From assembly GCA_037954325.1 (NCBI GenBank), contig JBBMNZ010000026.1, forward strand, positions 4,901,501-4,965,500: a stretch of DNA of 64,000 nucleotides, written 5' to 3'. The position numbers were made by a program, and so were the translations under genes. Every line of letters starts with the position of its first letter. The first letter of the stretch is position 1. Positions 22,511 through 36,600 of the stretch are shown piece by piece. The DNA is from Fistularia commersonii. Lineage: Eukaryota > Chordata > Actinopteri > Syngnathiformes > Fistulariidae. Below the pieces are notes generated by a model. That model did not search any database, was not told the origin of the DNA, and was given only the letters and a program-made list of their open reading frames with translations.

Positions 22511-23797
22511 GACGGGAACAGAAGAAAGGAATAGATCAAGAAGATCAAGTTATTAAGTGATCTTCTTTTTTTTTTTTCCATTTATTATCCATATCAAGGC
22601 AGAAACAGATATGAGAAATGTGCTGACATTATCCTGAAGTTGTCTTGGCTTTTGGGATGTGATCCACAATTCATAAATGAATATTGGAAATAGAACACTC
22701 CATTAGAAATACAGGGTATTACAAAGTTTCAGGAATGAAGAATTAGATAATGTGTGCCCGATTAATGATACGTTAATACTCTAAGTGACAGGAGGTCAGT
22801 CTGCTACAGAAGCTAAGAATATATGCACAGGTCTCGAGTATAAGCCTCTTAAAAGAAATAACTTTTGTCATCATATATCTTTTATTCAAGTTCAGTCCAG
22901 ATGAGCACATTGATGTAAATTTAAACAGTTGCGAGATTGAGAGAAAATGTCATCCGAGAATAGTATTCTCAGGTAAGAGCAGCCCACGGCAAAGAGTGCC
23001 TTGCTCTGTTTAAACATAACATGAATAATATATATACTTAACAGACACTAGAAAGCCGGAGTCAGATTTTTGTCTCTCCTGCTTGTGAGCTTCTGTTTTG
23101 TGATATTTAGAAATGGTTCAATAGCTCATTATTTCATACCCTAAAGTATTGACATTTAAAGTATGTCGAACAAAGGCTCAGTTCTTTTTTTCTGTAGAAT
23201 TTCATTTTTCCTTGTTGTATTGTTGTTCAGCAAATCATTTTCTTTTTTTTTTTTTTTTTTAAAAAAAGAAGGATTAAAAGGTTTTAAGGACACATGCACA
23301 ATCAACTTTCACCATGGCCTGGGTCAGAGAGGAGACTAATCCTGTTTATACAAAAGATTACAGCATAGCTCTTTACTTTGAAAGAAATGATTTACTCACC
23401 CAAGAAATGATTTTCCAATTAGTATAGAATCAAAGAATCAGAACTAGACACTTGTCTTCAAAAAAAAAAAAAAAAAAATGTTAACATTGCTTGGGGCACA
23501 AACACGTGGTTTGGATTCAAAGCCATTTCAGTGTCTTTGAAACAGTGCAAAATGGTTGAATACCTCCTATAATCATACAAATACAATAGGAGATCATTTT
23601 ATGTCACATTCGAAAGAAGATATAGGGTTCAGATGAAGGATAATTTGTGTAAATAATGAATGAGTAATTATTTCATATGAATTTCAAATTTTCATATCAT
23701 GTAATGGCTGCTAAAAACCGAGTGACTATAATGGCAAAAAAATGGTAATTGGTCATTTGTATACAAGAAGGGGGGAATTCAATGTGTGTGTGTGTGT

Positions 23798-23836
<39 letters not shown>

Positions 23837-24343
23837 TGTGTGTGTTGGGGGGGTGAAAACTAAAGAGCCCAGTCATCCATGATTAATCTCACAAAGATTG
23901 TGTGTGATATTTTGCATCATCCTGAGACTTAATTAGCTTTTAGTTAATATAACACTTAACATAAACTTGCATTACTGTATAATATCTTTTGATGAAAGCT
24001 GCAGTATTCTCATTAAAAACAGCTGCTTACTTGATTCTCTCAGAATGGGATTTTGAATCTCCCATGGTCACAACATTTTTAAGCAGCAAAAAGACTTTAG
24101 ATTAAAATGTTAAGGAAGAAAAATTCATTTTGGTCTGCTCCGAATTTTGTGAATATAACTTGTGTATTCAATTAATCCCATCGGAAGAAATCATGTGCGA
24201 ACTACTTTGCACGGTTGGAAATGTGTGATTGACGAGGAAATGAAAATGTTCTGGTTGTGTAAGTCAGCAGGGTTCTTCAGGAAACCATCTCCCGGCTCAG
24301 GTCTTATTGTGTTCTGTTCTGAAAACATTTCATTCTCCTGCAG
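22511..24343. other. Spacer upstream of the reeler gene
   Basis: AT-rich, with homopolymer runs (T at 23243-23260, A at 23461-23478) and an interrupted (TG)n tract at 23783-23845. No exon was recognised. A non-coding first exon of the reeler gene may be hidden here. Confidence 0.5.
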
Positions 24344-24365
24344 CGACGCAGCTTCTCCCTGCCCG

Positions 24366-26167
24366 ATGGAGCTGCTGCTGCTTGCTTTCCTTTCGCTTCA
24401 AGCTCTCTGTTTTGTCTCTGTTTGTTCCGACGGCGCTCCGACTGGAGCCTGTGGAGACGTGATGCCCCTTCATGTTGGCGTCCAGCCTCTGCCTTCACCT
24501 GCGCCCTGCATTATTCTCACCAACACCCTGACATATCAGGCAGGCAAGCCCATTACTGGTAAGATTTAATTTAATGATTATTACTTGAAAATTAAATCTG
24601 CAGCATTTGATAATGTGTTTAAAAATACATCACCATTAAGAAGGGATTACGAAATAGAAGAGGTTTGAGAACACATTGTTGAAGAAATATAGTTTCTTGT
24701 CCCATGAATCACAAGCTGTAAACGGATGTATAGTAATCAATAAAATATATCTATATTCATTTTACTCTTGGTTCGGTTTGCAAATGATATGAAGCCATTT
24801 TGATATATTGTGTTTTAAGAGCGATGCAGCCTTACTGATAGATCTATAAAGGAAGTGAAAGGAACTCATCAATATTGCATTAAAACACAGAAGTTTTTTT
24901 TAATTTGACAATAACGTGTTTTCACGGAACGAGTGAAAGCGAATGACTTGCAAGAAGCAATAAAAAGGCTTGTTTTCAGTGCAGTTCGGCTTAGTATTTT
25001 AAAAATGTAAGCTAAAAATCCTTTCTTCGGCATCCTGTTTTTGCACAGTTTCTATTATCGGACCGGCGTACAGAGGCGTGCTGCTGGAGGCTGGCACAGG
25101 CAGCGGCACCAACGCCCTGGGCAGCTGGCAAAGGCCTGCCCTGGACACAAAGTTCCTCCAGGTTAGTCTAAGAGCTGTTGTTGACATTCAAAGTGGCTGG
25201 AGAGGGCTCGATCTGCATGCTAAGGAATAAAACTTTCAAACACAAACAGGGAAAACAAATCTTGCAGCCACTTTTGGAGAGAGAGGGTCCTTACGCATCT
25301 GGATATTTTATGTTCAGGGAACCCACACGGAGCTGTTACTCATTCCAACACTAATCTAAAAAGTAACACTACTGTATACAGCTGGATTCCTCCTGACTCA
25401 AGCCATCATGTCTATTTTATGTACGTACATTGCAACAGTATTTTTTCTTCCCACAAATGCAACACACACAAAGTTCTTTTAAAGCTTTTTCACAAACTAA
25501 ACATAAAACCTATGGTTTTCCAGGGCCACCGTCGCCCAGCAGCGCGCTGCCGACTGGCTTAACGTGAGATCTACCACTCTGACTCCAGGTTAGTGCAGTA
25601 ATTCCATCTTAAAGGTGTTTGAAATACACTTGGAATCTTCTTTTCCTTTTGGCTTTTCCTGTCAGGGATCACCACGGCGTATCAACCCCCTCCTCCTAAC
25701 CCTATTCTCTTTATCCTCTTCTCTCACATCATGTTCTCTTTCGCTACATCCGTACATCCGCTCTTTGGTCTTCCTCTAGGCCTCCTTCCTGGCAGTTCCA
25801 GCCTCAGCATACTTCTACCGATATATTCACTATCCCTCCCCTGCTCGTGACCAAACCATCGCAGTCTGACTTTATCTCCAAATCATCTAACACGTGCTGT
25901 CCCTCTGATGGACTCGTTCCTTATCCTATCCATCCCTGCCGCTCCCAAAGAGAACCTCAACATCCTCTTCGAAATATCTTTAGAATCCTATCTGATGATT
26001 TGCCCTTATCTTGTCCTCTTGCAGGGAAATCGGGAGCTCTCAGCCTGGCTGGCGGGGCGGGTAACAGACTAACCGGAAAACAGCCCGTACTCCACCTTTT
26101 GATGTGTTTTCTGATGCTACAGGTGATAAACAGAGCATGTGAAATGATAATGTCCCGTGCAGTCTAA
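24366..26167 (+). CDS. Secreted reeler-domain protein, five coding exons
   Basis: Exons: 24366-24558 (acceptor in the 5' UTR at 24344), 25049-25161, about 25318-25420, 25524-25588, 26025-26167 (TAA). ATG 24366 gives a signal peptide (MELLLLAFLSLQALCFVSVC), then reeler hallmarks ACGDVMP, QAGKPITVSI, YRGVLLEAG, GSW..DTKFLQ, GAVTHSNTNL, TVYSWIPP and the end ATVAQQRAADWLNVRSTT. A short tail follows with a hydrophobic stretch (PVLHLLMCFLMLQVI) that could be a membrane or GPI-type anchor. About 205 residues, so it has no DOMON or cytochrome b561 part as in FRRS1. It resembles REELD1 or defense-protein-like reelers; function unknown. Exon 3 is odd: the conserved LCSG (Cys codon 25311) lies just upstream of the only AG (25316-25317), and that AG enters in the wrong phase after exon 2. 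Confidence 0.65.
25660..25990 (-). mobile_element. LINE reverse-transcriptase fragment, antisense
   Basis: Words such as TTGGTCTTCCTCTAGGCCTC, CTGGCAGTTCCAGCCTCAGC, CTACCGATATATTCACTATC, TGTCCCTCTGATGGACTCG and AGAGAACCTCAACATCCTC are the reverse complement of the fish LINE region encoding the end of the reverse transcriptase. It sits in the last intron of the reeler gene, opposite to the gene, and matches the family at 21.6-22.0 kb. Confidence 0.75.
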
Positions 26168-26439
26168 CCTGTGACCGCTGTGTACTGCTGAACTTGATCT
26201 TTATTATTATCTTTATAATTACATTCACCAGTGTCAAGACCTTGTAAAATTAGGTGGCATTTAGGATACAACAGACCCTACCACAAATGCATGATATATA
26301 AATGGGATCTGTACTCTTTTTAAACATGACAAGATGTTTTTTTAATGCGTCATTAAAATATTATTAATATTATTCAGAGGAGAACGCAGTAAAATCCTCT
26401 TATGACAACCAATCACAAAGGGGATAGAATGAGACGGAT

Positions 26440-26690
26440 GTCTTGCATGCGGGGGCTGGGGCTCAGTTGGTTGGCGGTTTGATACCCGGCTCGTCATGTC
26501 TGCACGCTAAAGTATCCTTGGGCAAGACACTGAACCCCTGGTTGCTCCTGATGGGCTAGTAAGCTCCTTGCATGGTAGCACTTACATATGTGTGTGTGTG
26601 TGTGTGTCTGTGTAATCTAGTGTAAAGCACTTTGAAACTGCAAGGCGATGAACAGGATATATTAGTGGAGACCATTTACATAGTTTTTTC
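26440..26690 (+). mobile_element. tRNA-headed teleost SINE
   Basis: GGGGCTCAGTTGGTTGG..GGTTTGATACCCGGCTC contains a tRNA-like B box. The usual body follows: TCCTTGGGCAAGACACTGAA, CCCCTGGTTGCTCCTGATGG, TAGTGTAAAGCACTTTGA. A TG run (26588-26606) interrupts it. It lies just 3' of the reeler gene. Confidence 0.8.
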
Positions 26691-29600
26691 ATCTTTCTAA
26701 AGCTTTCCATCATTATCAATATTAAAACATTTGCAGTCTTACAATAATATTAATAGCACAAAGAAAAAAAAAACTTGATTAACTAACCATTTACAGACCT
26801 TGTTCTGTCATGGAAATTATGTGTATGTATGTCTCATGGTAACATTAACTCATCCCTTTATGCATATAATACATCAAATGGGCCGTAATTACAGCCATTA
26901 GTAAGAGGGAGGAGGGAGTGATAGCACTAATTGACGCTATGTAATCGGGGTGTACCAGAGATTTAAAAGTTGGTCAGTTATTGAATGAAATTCATACCAT
27001 TTGTCAAAGGGTATGTTATGACCCGCTTTTCCCACATGGTTTGAGCTATAACCTAGATTTCCAGTATGTTAGATAACAGGCAAAGCAGAAAGTCAGATGT
27101 TAAAGAGGTTTAAGACATGTATTGCATGTGGGATTTAAAGCTCTATACCATATCCATCATTTCCTGCTTGCACCGTCCCCTGCACATACTGCTACCTCCC
27201 CTGTAAGCTCTCGTTCAAAAATACGGGCAGGTTAACAAACGGCCATAACAAACTGCTAGGTGAAGGGTGTTTATTAAAAAAGGAGCCCCGCGTTACACAT
27301 ATTTGCCATCACCGTCGACCCTGCGTTGATTTAAATTCACAGGAATTTGTGTCCTTCCATCATCAGCCCAGATGCACTTTACGCTCATGTTGCCAAGACT
27401 CATTTGACAAACTGCAAAGGGTACACAGTTGAAAGTTACTTTATCAATATATATTATGATTTGGGGAGAAATATGCCCTATTCTACACACATATTATTTA
27501 CACAATGTACAGAGTGCAGAACTTTGTCCTGCTGCTTGGAGTTGTAAAACCAATGAGCCTGTGTTTATAAGGCCATTGAACCAGGAGACCTCTGTCATGG
27601 TTGTTATTCTTTTAGAGGAAATGACAGGGGGTAACTGCCATCTCTCAAGTTTTTAGTGAGCAATTTATGTATTCAAGGATTTGTGATCTGGTTGTACAGT
27701 GTTACAAAAAAGTAGATTCACTAACGTACTGCTGGGGGTCAGAGAAGAGTAAGAAGGGTAAATGCTATGTTCATCTTCTATGGATGCAAATAATTTGGGT
27801 GGGGCAACATAAGTGATTGCTATAAGGAAAAAAAAAATCACTTAACTTAAGTACTGACTGGTGAGCGTAAGCAGGTGACCTTTTCCTTACCTTTGTCCAA
27901 CCCAATAATATGAAAACCTCACATTTTAATCCAGGAAAAATGCAGACCTGTGGATTTAAGACGGTAACATCAAGTATCGAAAGCAACTTTTATTTTTGGA
28001 GCTTATTGCACAATGCATTGTATTAGTATTGTTTTCAGCCACTGGATTCATTCATTACAATTTCCACATAAAATTAAAGCGTATAAACTTCGCTGATGTA
28101 CATAACCATCTGGCAGGGATGTCCAAAGACTGTGGGCCCATCCTTTGACATAACTGAGTATTAGGTGTTCCACGAACCTCTGTGCTTCACTGGTTTTGGT
28201 TAGCTTTAATAAATTCCTAATTACCTGCTGGATCCTTATCATATCATGTCTCTGCAGAGGCAGTTGAAATAGCAGTTTGTTTGGGGTTTTTTTTTCTGTT
28301 TGACAGACTTCAAATACATGGAAAGGACACTAACTGATTTAATCAACTGTCTGGGGGAAAAGAGTAATATTCTATATAATGGGTGTGTGACTGAAATATA
28401 TCTTTATTATTTTTCAACACATACAGAAAGATTTAAATAATGTCCTGTTGATTCATAACATAAAACTAATGGCACAGTAGTTAACTTATTACCTGCTGCC
28501 ATTTATTACATGTTGCCTGATGAGGTGTGTCGGTATCAGTATTTATTCAGCTTGCCTCCATCTCAAATGGCAATCATTCAATATGTGCACAGCGGTCATT
28601 ATTCAACTTTGGGTGCTGTCAGCTTTTTCCATGAGAAAGATTAACTTTATTTGGTGGCGATAATTACTGTAAACATCAGTAGTGCATAAAATACGTTTCA
28701 CCAAAGAAGCTGATGCAGTTTGAAAGTGATTTGTGACTTTAAATGTCACATGTATGATTAGGGATACCTCCTTCAGGGGAAAATAACAATGATCTTTTTT
28801 ACATCTTTTTCGCATCTTTTATTGTGTACAACAGACTACAGTGTATCTGTGTGAAAAGAACATGCATAAAAAAACAAAACAAAAGTAGTGTAATCAAATG
28901 CTTGGAAATTATTTTTACATAGCGGTGAGAAAGCTAATTACCTTATTGGATATATATCGGACTCTATCGATCTTATTCAATATCTAAGTGGTGACCATCA
29001 ACCCAACAACTTATCTAAAGAAGTACATGATGTAAACACATATGTAAGACCATATATACACATATGTACTTTTAGATATCTAACGTGACTGGTATTAACT
29101 TTCGTACATATATTTTAGGATGTATGAATAAAGACAGACCGCATTATTCACGTAAGGTACAAATTTATGCAGCAGTACTTTTAAGTCCAACCAGATTACT
29201 GTTTCTTTGGATGGTAAATATCATCTAGTATCCGCAGAAATGTTCTCTAATGTTCTCAAGTCACTGTTGGTTAACAAAATGAATACACAGATGTGAAAGC
29301 ATATATGCGCCAAACATTAAGTACAGAATGTTATTTTTGGTCCGACTGCTACAAAGGATTATTGTATTTCTATTTGTTGTTTTCATGCTCATGCAGTAAC
29401 ACTTTTAAGAATAACAGATTAAAGGATTTCTTGAGATTTTTGGATGAAGCAGTTTTGAAACCAGATTTTCTCTTCACTTGGTTAATCTGATGGATGCATT
29501 CTAACATCTCTGAATTCGGAGGATCTTAAATGAGTAATTTCCAGGGTGAATATGCATATGCAGAGACATAGCAAAGCTGTGAAAACACTCATTTCTGAGT

Positions 29601-32600
29601 CAGCCCCTTCTGACCAATAGATATTCAACAGCATAGAGGTTTGTGATTTGTTGCTGCTGGTGCTCCAGCCCTGATGTTTGGCATCTATTGATCTCCACAT
29701 GACCTCAAAGCCCAGATGATGCACCCTTGGTTACAGGGACAGCACAGCACCACTCAATAATAATTAGCCTGTTGCCACTGTGGGCCAATACCTATGCAGT
29801 ATTATTAAACTGGGGATTCACATCAGGGACTTAAGTACTAGTGTGACCAGCTGGTAACTGACCCACTGACATGTGAAATATTGCTCTACGAATCCCACAC
29901 TATTGACATTTTTTATTTTTTTTCCCCCAGCAAGACAAGGTCATTTATCAAGATAGAGGGACAGCTTACAGATAACAGAGGCCCTTAACCTACAGAACAC
30001 TTCTGTGTTCAATACTAATTCAGTTTTGTATTTGGATTCATATTTTGCAAGTATTTTGGGATACAATGTAATTACTTCAAAACTTAATTATATAAAAATT
30101 ACAAAGATAAGAACATTACATAGGTTTACGTTGCGGTCATAAATTATTTTTGAAACAAAGATAAATTAAGACTTTGTAATTTAATCCTAATCTAAGGGTG
30201 AATAACGATGAGTGTTACTAGAGATATTCTTAGCTGAATATAACACAAAACATGATGGATTAGTCTTGAATACTAGACTCAGTGAGCTGGATTAATAAAT
30301 CAATTGCTGGTTCATTATTCATCACGACAACGGAACAAAAGAGTTTCTTTTACGTTCCTGGCCAATACACCTGCCTGGCATTTGAAGAATAATCATCACC
30401 TGAACGCTGCCAGCGAAACAATGGTTTACTTCAGTAAATACTTGTGAAACACAAGGCCTTAGTCTGTCTTGGCTGTAGGTAAACAGTAATTTCTAAGTGG
30501 ACTAAGAAATTGCATTCGCATGTAACCAATGTTCAATCAGGTGCATACTTTTGCGTCAGCAATTTTGGTTGCTATTAATACAAAAAAACGCAATAAACTC
30601 TCACCGACTCTGAACTACATCCAGTTAACATACAATGAATCCGAGCAATAGAAAGTATAAGGGTGAGGAGAGTACCAGCAACTCCCCTCAGGTCCCGAGG
30701 GTCAGAAAGAAAGACCAAGTAACCCCCCTCCACCTCCCTGGCCCATAAAGCCTTTGCTGTGTAAAGGAGGAAGACCAGAGATAACCCACGGAATAATCCC
30801 TGTCCACTCCCTAAACCATAAAGATGGGATTAACAGTGTCCCATTTGGTGCGTGGATAAAATGTCAGGCCTGTCTAATGTATCAACTGATAGTCATCGCA
30901 CATAAAACTGAGTGAGTCAAGGAGGACCCAAACATATCACAAATCGGAATAGAGAGAATGGCTGTCATGCAGTCCTGCAGCCGACATCCTCCTGTGTGGT
31001 GCTCTGGATATAGATAAGGCTGTTGACCCGTGCAGAAAACACAGCGTTCTTCTGAATGCGTCATTGATAAAACCGGACAACCATTGACACGGGTGTTTCA
31101 ACCTTTCGGGATACTCCAAAGTGCAAGGAAAGATGGGGTGCCTGAATGATCTCTGCCCCTGAGAGGTGGAAATAATTTCGGAGGATAAAAGCTATTATCT
31201 GGAAAGAAAAAAATATAAAAATGAATGTCAAATATATGATTTATAAAGACACACACACACACAAGCATTCCATATAAGATACATCAACCAAAATGGCTAT
31301 ATCAGCAATGCCCAGCTACAAAATTAGATCTTTTCCCAAAAGAAACTGCCCCGTTGCATTTTTCCCTTTTTCTCTGCTGTGCTGACGAGGACACAGTGAT
31401 TAGGTGATTACGGCCAGCAGAACCTTAAAACTGTAATCCCTTGATACACATCTGCCGTGTGTTTTCAATGATGCACACAAGTACACAGGGATATGTAGAT
31501 TTACACCTATGAAGACACATGTTACTAAACAGACATATACGCACATGTGCGTGAATATACAGACACAAACACACACGTGTTTGCAAGCATGAACACAAAC
31601 ACTGACATGGATTCACATGCTCATGTAGACTATCATACAAATTCTTATTCCAGGCAGATCAAATACTGATCCACATGCATGCACAGTGTGCAGATTAAGG
31701 CTATCCCTTGCTGTAGGGGCTTAGCTGACATCTCTGTCTAAGCTCTGCATTCTTCACCTCCCTTTCTTTCCTTCCTTTCATTTTATCAACATTTCCAGCA
31801 CCATAAAAAGCAATGACTAGCAGCGTGCTGGACTCCGTTAACAATTGTCCTGCTGAAAAAAACTCAAGAACACCAATAATGTCCATTTTTTAATTACGAA
31901 CCATAAACACTCACCAAAACTTTGTCACTTTACACTGCGCTTCAAAGTAAGATTGTAAGATTGTTTTTCTGGCCTCAGTAAGTTGATGCCTGAACCGTGT
32001 TTTACAAATTGTAAATTAATGCTTCATCCCCCAAAGTGTATGCATGTAATATATTTGATTTAAGAAAACCTTAATGACAGACACACTCAGATGAATTATA
32101 AATTAATCTAAGGAATTCACTATCAAATTAGATATGGATGTTTATTTTCATATTTTCACATTTCATATTTTCATGGTGATATACCAGGAACCCTTTTACT
32201 CCATTGCAATGTCTAAATTATATTTCTAAATGATTTTAAGATTTTTTTTCGTTTTATTTTTGATTTATTATTGATTTTATGATTTAAGAATTTTAATTAT
32301 TCCTTTTTTTTTAACAAAATCTGTAGTTTTTTTTTTCATGAACTTGCGCCTGAAGCTGTCAAAGAGATGAGTTTGTGTGTGCTGGTCATGTGCTCATGTC
32401 ACAGTGATACTAAAACATCATGGAGAGAGAAGACTGATGGTTGTGTGACTCCATTAGTCTTCTTTAATAGTACATTTTGGAGTAATAATTGTAAACACAA
32501 TGACGTTCAGAAGTATCTACGAAGCATATGGAATATCTTTCTGCCGTGTGTATCAGTTCCTGCATGTATGCAAGAGATTTCATGGAGTGGTCGGATTGCA

Positions 32601-33689
32601 AACGACTGCTGTAAAGATTTGTTGATGGCAGGAATCAACAGATACGTGAGAAAATCAGCTCACATGCATATCTTGTGGACAAAATATGATGCACATCTGA
32701 GTTAAAACCATAGTTGCTAGTTGGTAGTTCTAATAAACATCATGTCTGTTATGTAAGAATCTGGTCATTAAAGGGTTAGAGCTCAGGGCTGGGCCGTATT
32801 ACATGATGGTCGGGCAGGGGTGGGAGCGAGGGACAAGGGAGACACTGTGGAGTGAGAGGGTGAGCGAGTTAGAGAGCAAGCATGACAGGGATGCAGAGAG
32901 GAGAGGGCAGCACAGAGCAAAAGAGGAAAGTAGGGGGAGAGAGATGGCGAGAGCGGGAGAGAGAGTTTAGCAGCTGCTAGTTGGTGAGATAATCAGAGAG
33001 AGACCACTGAGCTGGTGCACAGCTGGAGTGATGGATGAAGAGGCTCTGGGCTAATGCTGAGTGAACAGACAGTGACACGGGTGTGCAGCAAAGTGCCTGC
33101 ATGGTGGCAGTTCACAGTCTGTAACTGAGAATATTATGCATAAAAATGCATTACTGGATGCATCACACAGGAAGCACTACAGGTTGAAGACCAGATGTGA
33201 ACAGCAGAATGTTGCTCCTCAACGGCATTTGGAGATAACTACCACGTGTGTGGCCAAGGACCTCGGCTTGTGTTTCCTGACAGTGCTGGATGAAAAAATG
33301 ATTGATGGACATTTTTGCCATTGACATTCTTTTTTCTTTTTGTTCTTTGATAACGCTTTAAATATAAAGACTTCTGTCAGGACCTCTTCTACTATTGAGC
33401 TTGTATGGACTTGAACGGATTTGACGATTCCAATTGACTTCAAATTGGAAAATACCTGATCCTTCCTAACGAATGTTTCGCTCATACACTACATTATGAT
33501 AGTAGAGAAAAACTTCATCTGTTCTTAAAACTTGTCAGTAAATCGAATCTAGATTTTTTTTTTTGTGGGATCTTTTTTGTGCTGCGAATGATACAGCTAT
33601 GGCCCGATGGAACAAGCGCAGAGTGGATTACCTTTTGGTTAACCAAGTGCAGCCTGGAAGGTTTACAGTCCTGATGAGGTGTGTGAATC
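26691..33689. other. Spacer between reeler gene and opn4x, no gene seen
   Basis: No ORF here has protein-like character or fits with splice sites. A degenerate CA/GT-rich stretch spans 31440-31640. A purine-rich GA tract at 32815-33010 just upstream of opn4x may be 5' UTR or promoter sequence. The rest is unique AT-rich DNA. Confidence 0.5.
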
Positions 33690-36600
33690 ATGTGGTTCAC
33701 TGAAAGCATGGAGCCGGAGAAAGCTCACACCCAGAGCAGCCCCTTCATCAAGGTGGATGTACCTGATCATGCCCACTATATCGTAGCAGCATTCGTCTTT
33801 GTCATCGGGACACTGGGCATCACGGGCAATGCACTCGTTATGTTTGCCTTCTATAGGTGGGTTTGTGCCTGTTTTCAATAAATTTCAAAACTATACGTGT
33901 CCCAGCAATACCGTAACATTATTTACCGCAGGTCTCCAATCATCAAGAGTTTCAGGGAGAAGTGATCCCTGAATAGATGAGGAGACCGACGGCATGACAT
34001 AAAGTATATATGTGTGTAGGGTCAGTCCATAATATGTGTTGCAAAATACCAACATCAAGCATGATTCCGCACTCATCGGGTACTCATAAATCCATTCACA
34101 TGTGAAATATGTAGATCAGATTTGGCATTTTTCAAACAATATTGGACGCATTTGAGAGTGATGGTCTGCTTTTGTTATGCTGAACTGGTTTCCAAACAGA
34201 TTAGTGGTTGAAAAACACTGCCTTAGAGAAAAGTAAAAGCAAAACCATGTCCTATGTCCTTTTAATCTAGGGTGGGAATTAATTTCACAGCACAGTATAT
34301 CTGATAAGTACAGTGTGATGCTGGAAAAAAACAGAGCGTGTAAATTAATGAACTGTCATGCTAATATTTAATTGCATAGTGGGTGCAAGGTAGTCTGTCT
34401 TAGACTTATTCCCAGCATGTTTGTCTATTTTTTGTCTACAAAAGTGATGGCAATCTTTAGTATCAGATTGCTTTTAGATTTTGTTACAGTTATCTAGTTT
34501 TTGGTTTATACTTTCAGGATTCCAGAATGGTTTGTTGTCTTATTTGTGCAGTTAAAAAAAACATTTTTATTCACCTTTTATATAATGGAGAGACATGGAC
34601 AAATGCATGACAAAGTGAAAACTGTCAATCTATAATGTTACATAAAAAGAATATTGACTTGACATTAGGTCAGAAGACATTTCTAACAATACTGTCATAG
34701 TTCTATCGCATGCCTTTTTGAATGGCAACCAATGCAAGGGGCTTTAACTGTAAACTTTCTGAACAAGGGTAAGTGTTAGATAATTTTGACTAGCGACCTC
34801 TCATTGTGCTAGTGCCGTTATCTGATTCACAGGACAGAAATTGGGTCACAGAGGAAAAGCATGCGTGCGTGCAAGTGTTTTTGTGTGTGTGTATGTGTGT
34901 GTGTGTGTGTGTCAGTTACTTCAACGCTGATGTGTCAATACATTATATCAGCACATGCATGTACATAATAATACATCATTCATCTTGTTCTTGGAAAATC
35001 ACATTAGTTTAATTATCCTGTGAACTTTATGCCCACCTTAACCCCGAAAATGCTGTCTCATTCCCACTCTGTCAAATACAATTTGACAGAGTGGGAATTT
35101 TCTTGGAACCCATAACATCATGTGCATTTCTGAAAAATGATCACCACCACCCAATAGGGAATACTCTTATCTAATCTATATAGTGTATTATGGTGGACTG
35201 ACGGATAAAGGCTCTTGACAAGCTCCAGAAGACAGCACGTATGCACGCGTCCCCCCATTTTCGATTAAATAAATTACTCATCAAACATTTACTTTATCCA
35301 GAGCCGTGTTTCTTAAGAATTAAAAAACATAAAAACTTCGGGATTAAAACCAGCGACGTTGAAAAATTTGGCCTCCAAGCTTTCCTTATCCTAAAATGTA
35401 ACGGTTTACATTACATCCTTTTGCTTACTCTACCCAAAAAGTAGGAAAATCCACTGAACGTAACAGTATAAACAGATTCCCATCTATACAGCAGGAGTAC
35501 TGATACACACACAGAGCATATATTTACTTTTATCCCAGTGAGGACAATCACTGATATACATTAATGCATTCCTGAAGACCTTACTCTACTTAAACATCGC
35601 AAAGGAACGTTAACTCCAACAAATTCCCTAAATGGAACCAAAATCAGTTTCTAACCTTTACCTTGTAAGGTTGGAGGACGAGAGGTAGGAATAAATTCCA
35701 CGAGGAGCCAGGAAATCTTTACTCGAACTCAAGAAAGCACATGCTTCTTGATGCTAGTATAAGAAATGGCTTATTGTTTTATATAGCTGCTTTGCATTGA
35801 CTTTGTTCAATAAATTATGTTTTTTCACTTCAAACTTGATTACACGATAGGACGTTTTTTTGTTCCGTTACACTACTAATACTTTAGTCGCACATCCTGT
35901 ATCTTCAGGGGTGTGACCAAGGTCTGTAAAGAATTGCATATATGGTCATATAGTTTAGATAATGTTCATAAAATCTTTCACCACTCATAAGTCAAGTCAG
36001 CTTCATTTGCAAAAATACACTCAACCATAGTCTACCAAATAAACACGCTGAGACGACGCACTCAGTATCTTTCTGAGGTTTTCCTTGCTAATTGAGGAGG
36101 AAAAAAAAATCTTATTTCAGGAGAAACAGACAGCTTAATTTAAATAAACAGTTGTGAGGGCAGACACTGGGTCACGGTGACGCTAAATCAAACTGGTATG
36201 AAAGCAGGTTCATGCAGAGTTTACTGTTTCAATGTAGAGCTTTTGTCTGATTAATGCTGGCAAAGAAGCAGCACATGTAGGCCTTCATCAAGGTATGCTT
36301 TTAAACAAGATACAACCGGGAGGCGAGAGTGCAGTGTGAAGGCTGTGTCATGACCTGTTGGAATTCCTTTGCATGGGATCATGGTCATATTTAGTGCTTG
36401 TTTAATTCAAATTAAATTCTAGAATACAGATTTTCCAATAGCTTTAATCTTTATGGGTGTTGAATGTGTATCAAGCCTGCATGTGATATACCGTTGTTTA
36501 GAATCATCTGATCATCAATCAGATGAAAACATCAGTCAACATCCCCAATATTCTAATTACGCTAACATTTTAATATTCTAATGTAAACTGAGCAAGCCCT

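Noticed and set aside
25524..25562. Reading reeler exon 4 in phase 0
   Set aside because: That phase meets a stop after 12 codons; entry with two bases from exon 3 (AT+G) gives the conserved ATVAQQRAADWLNVRS end.
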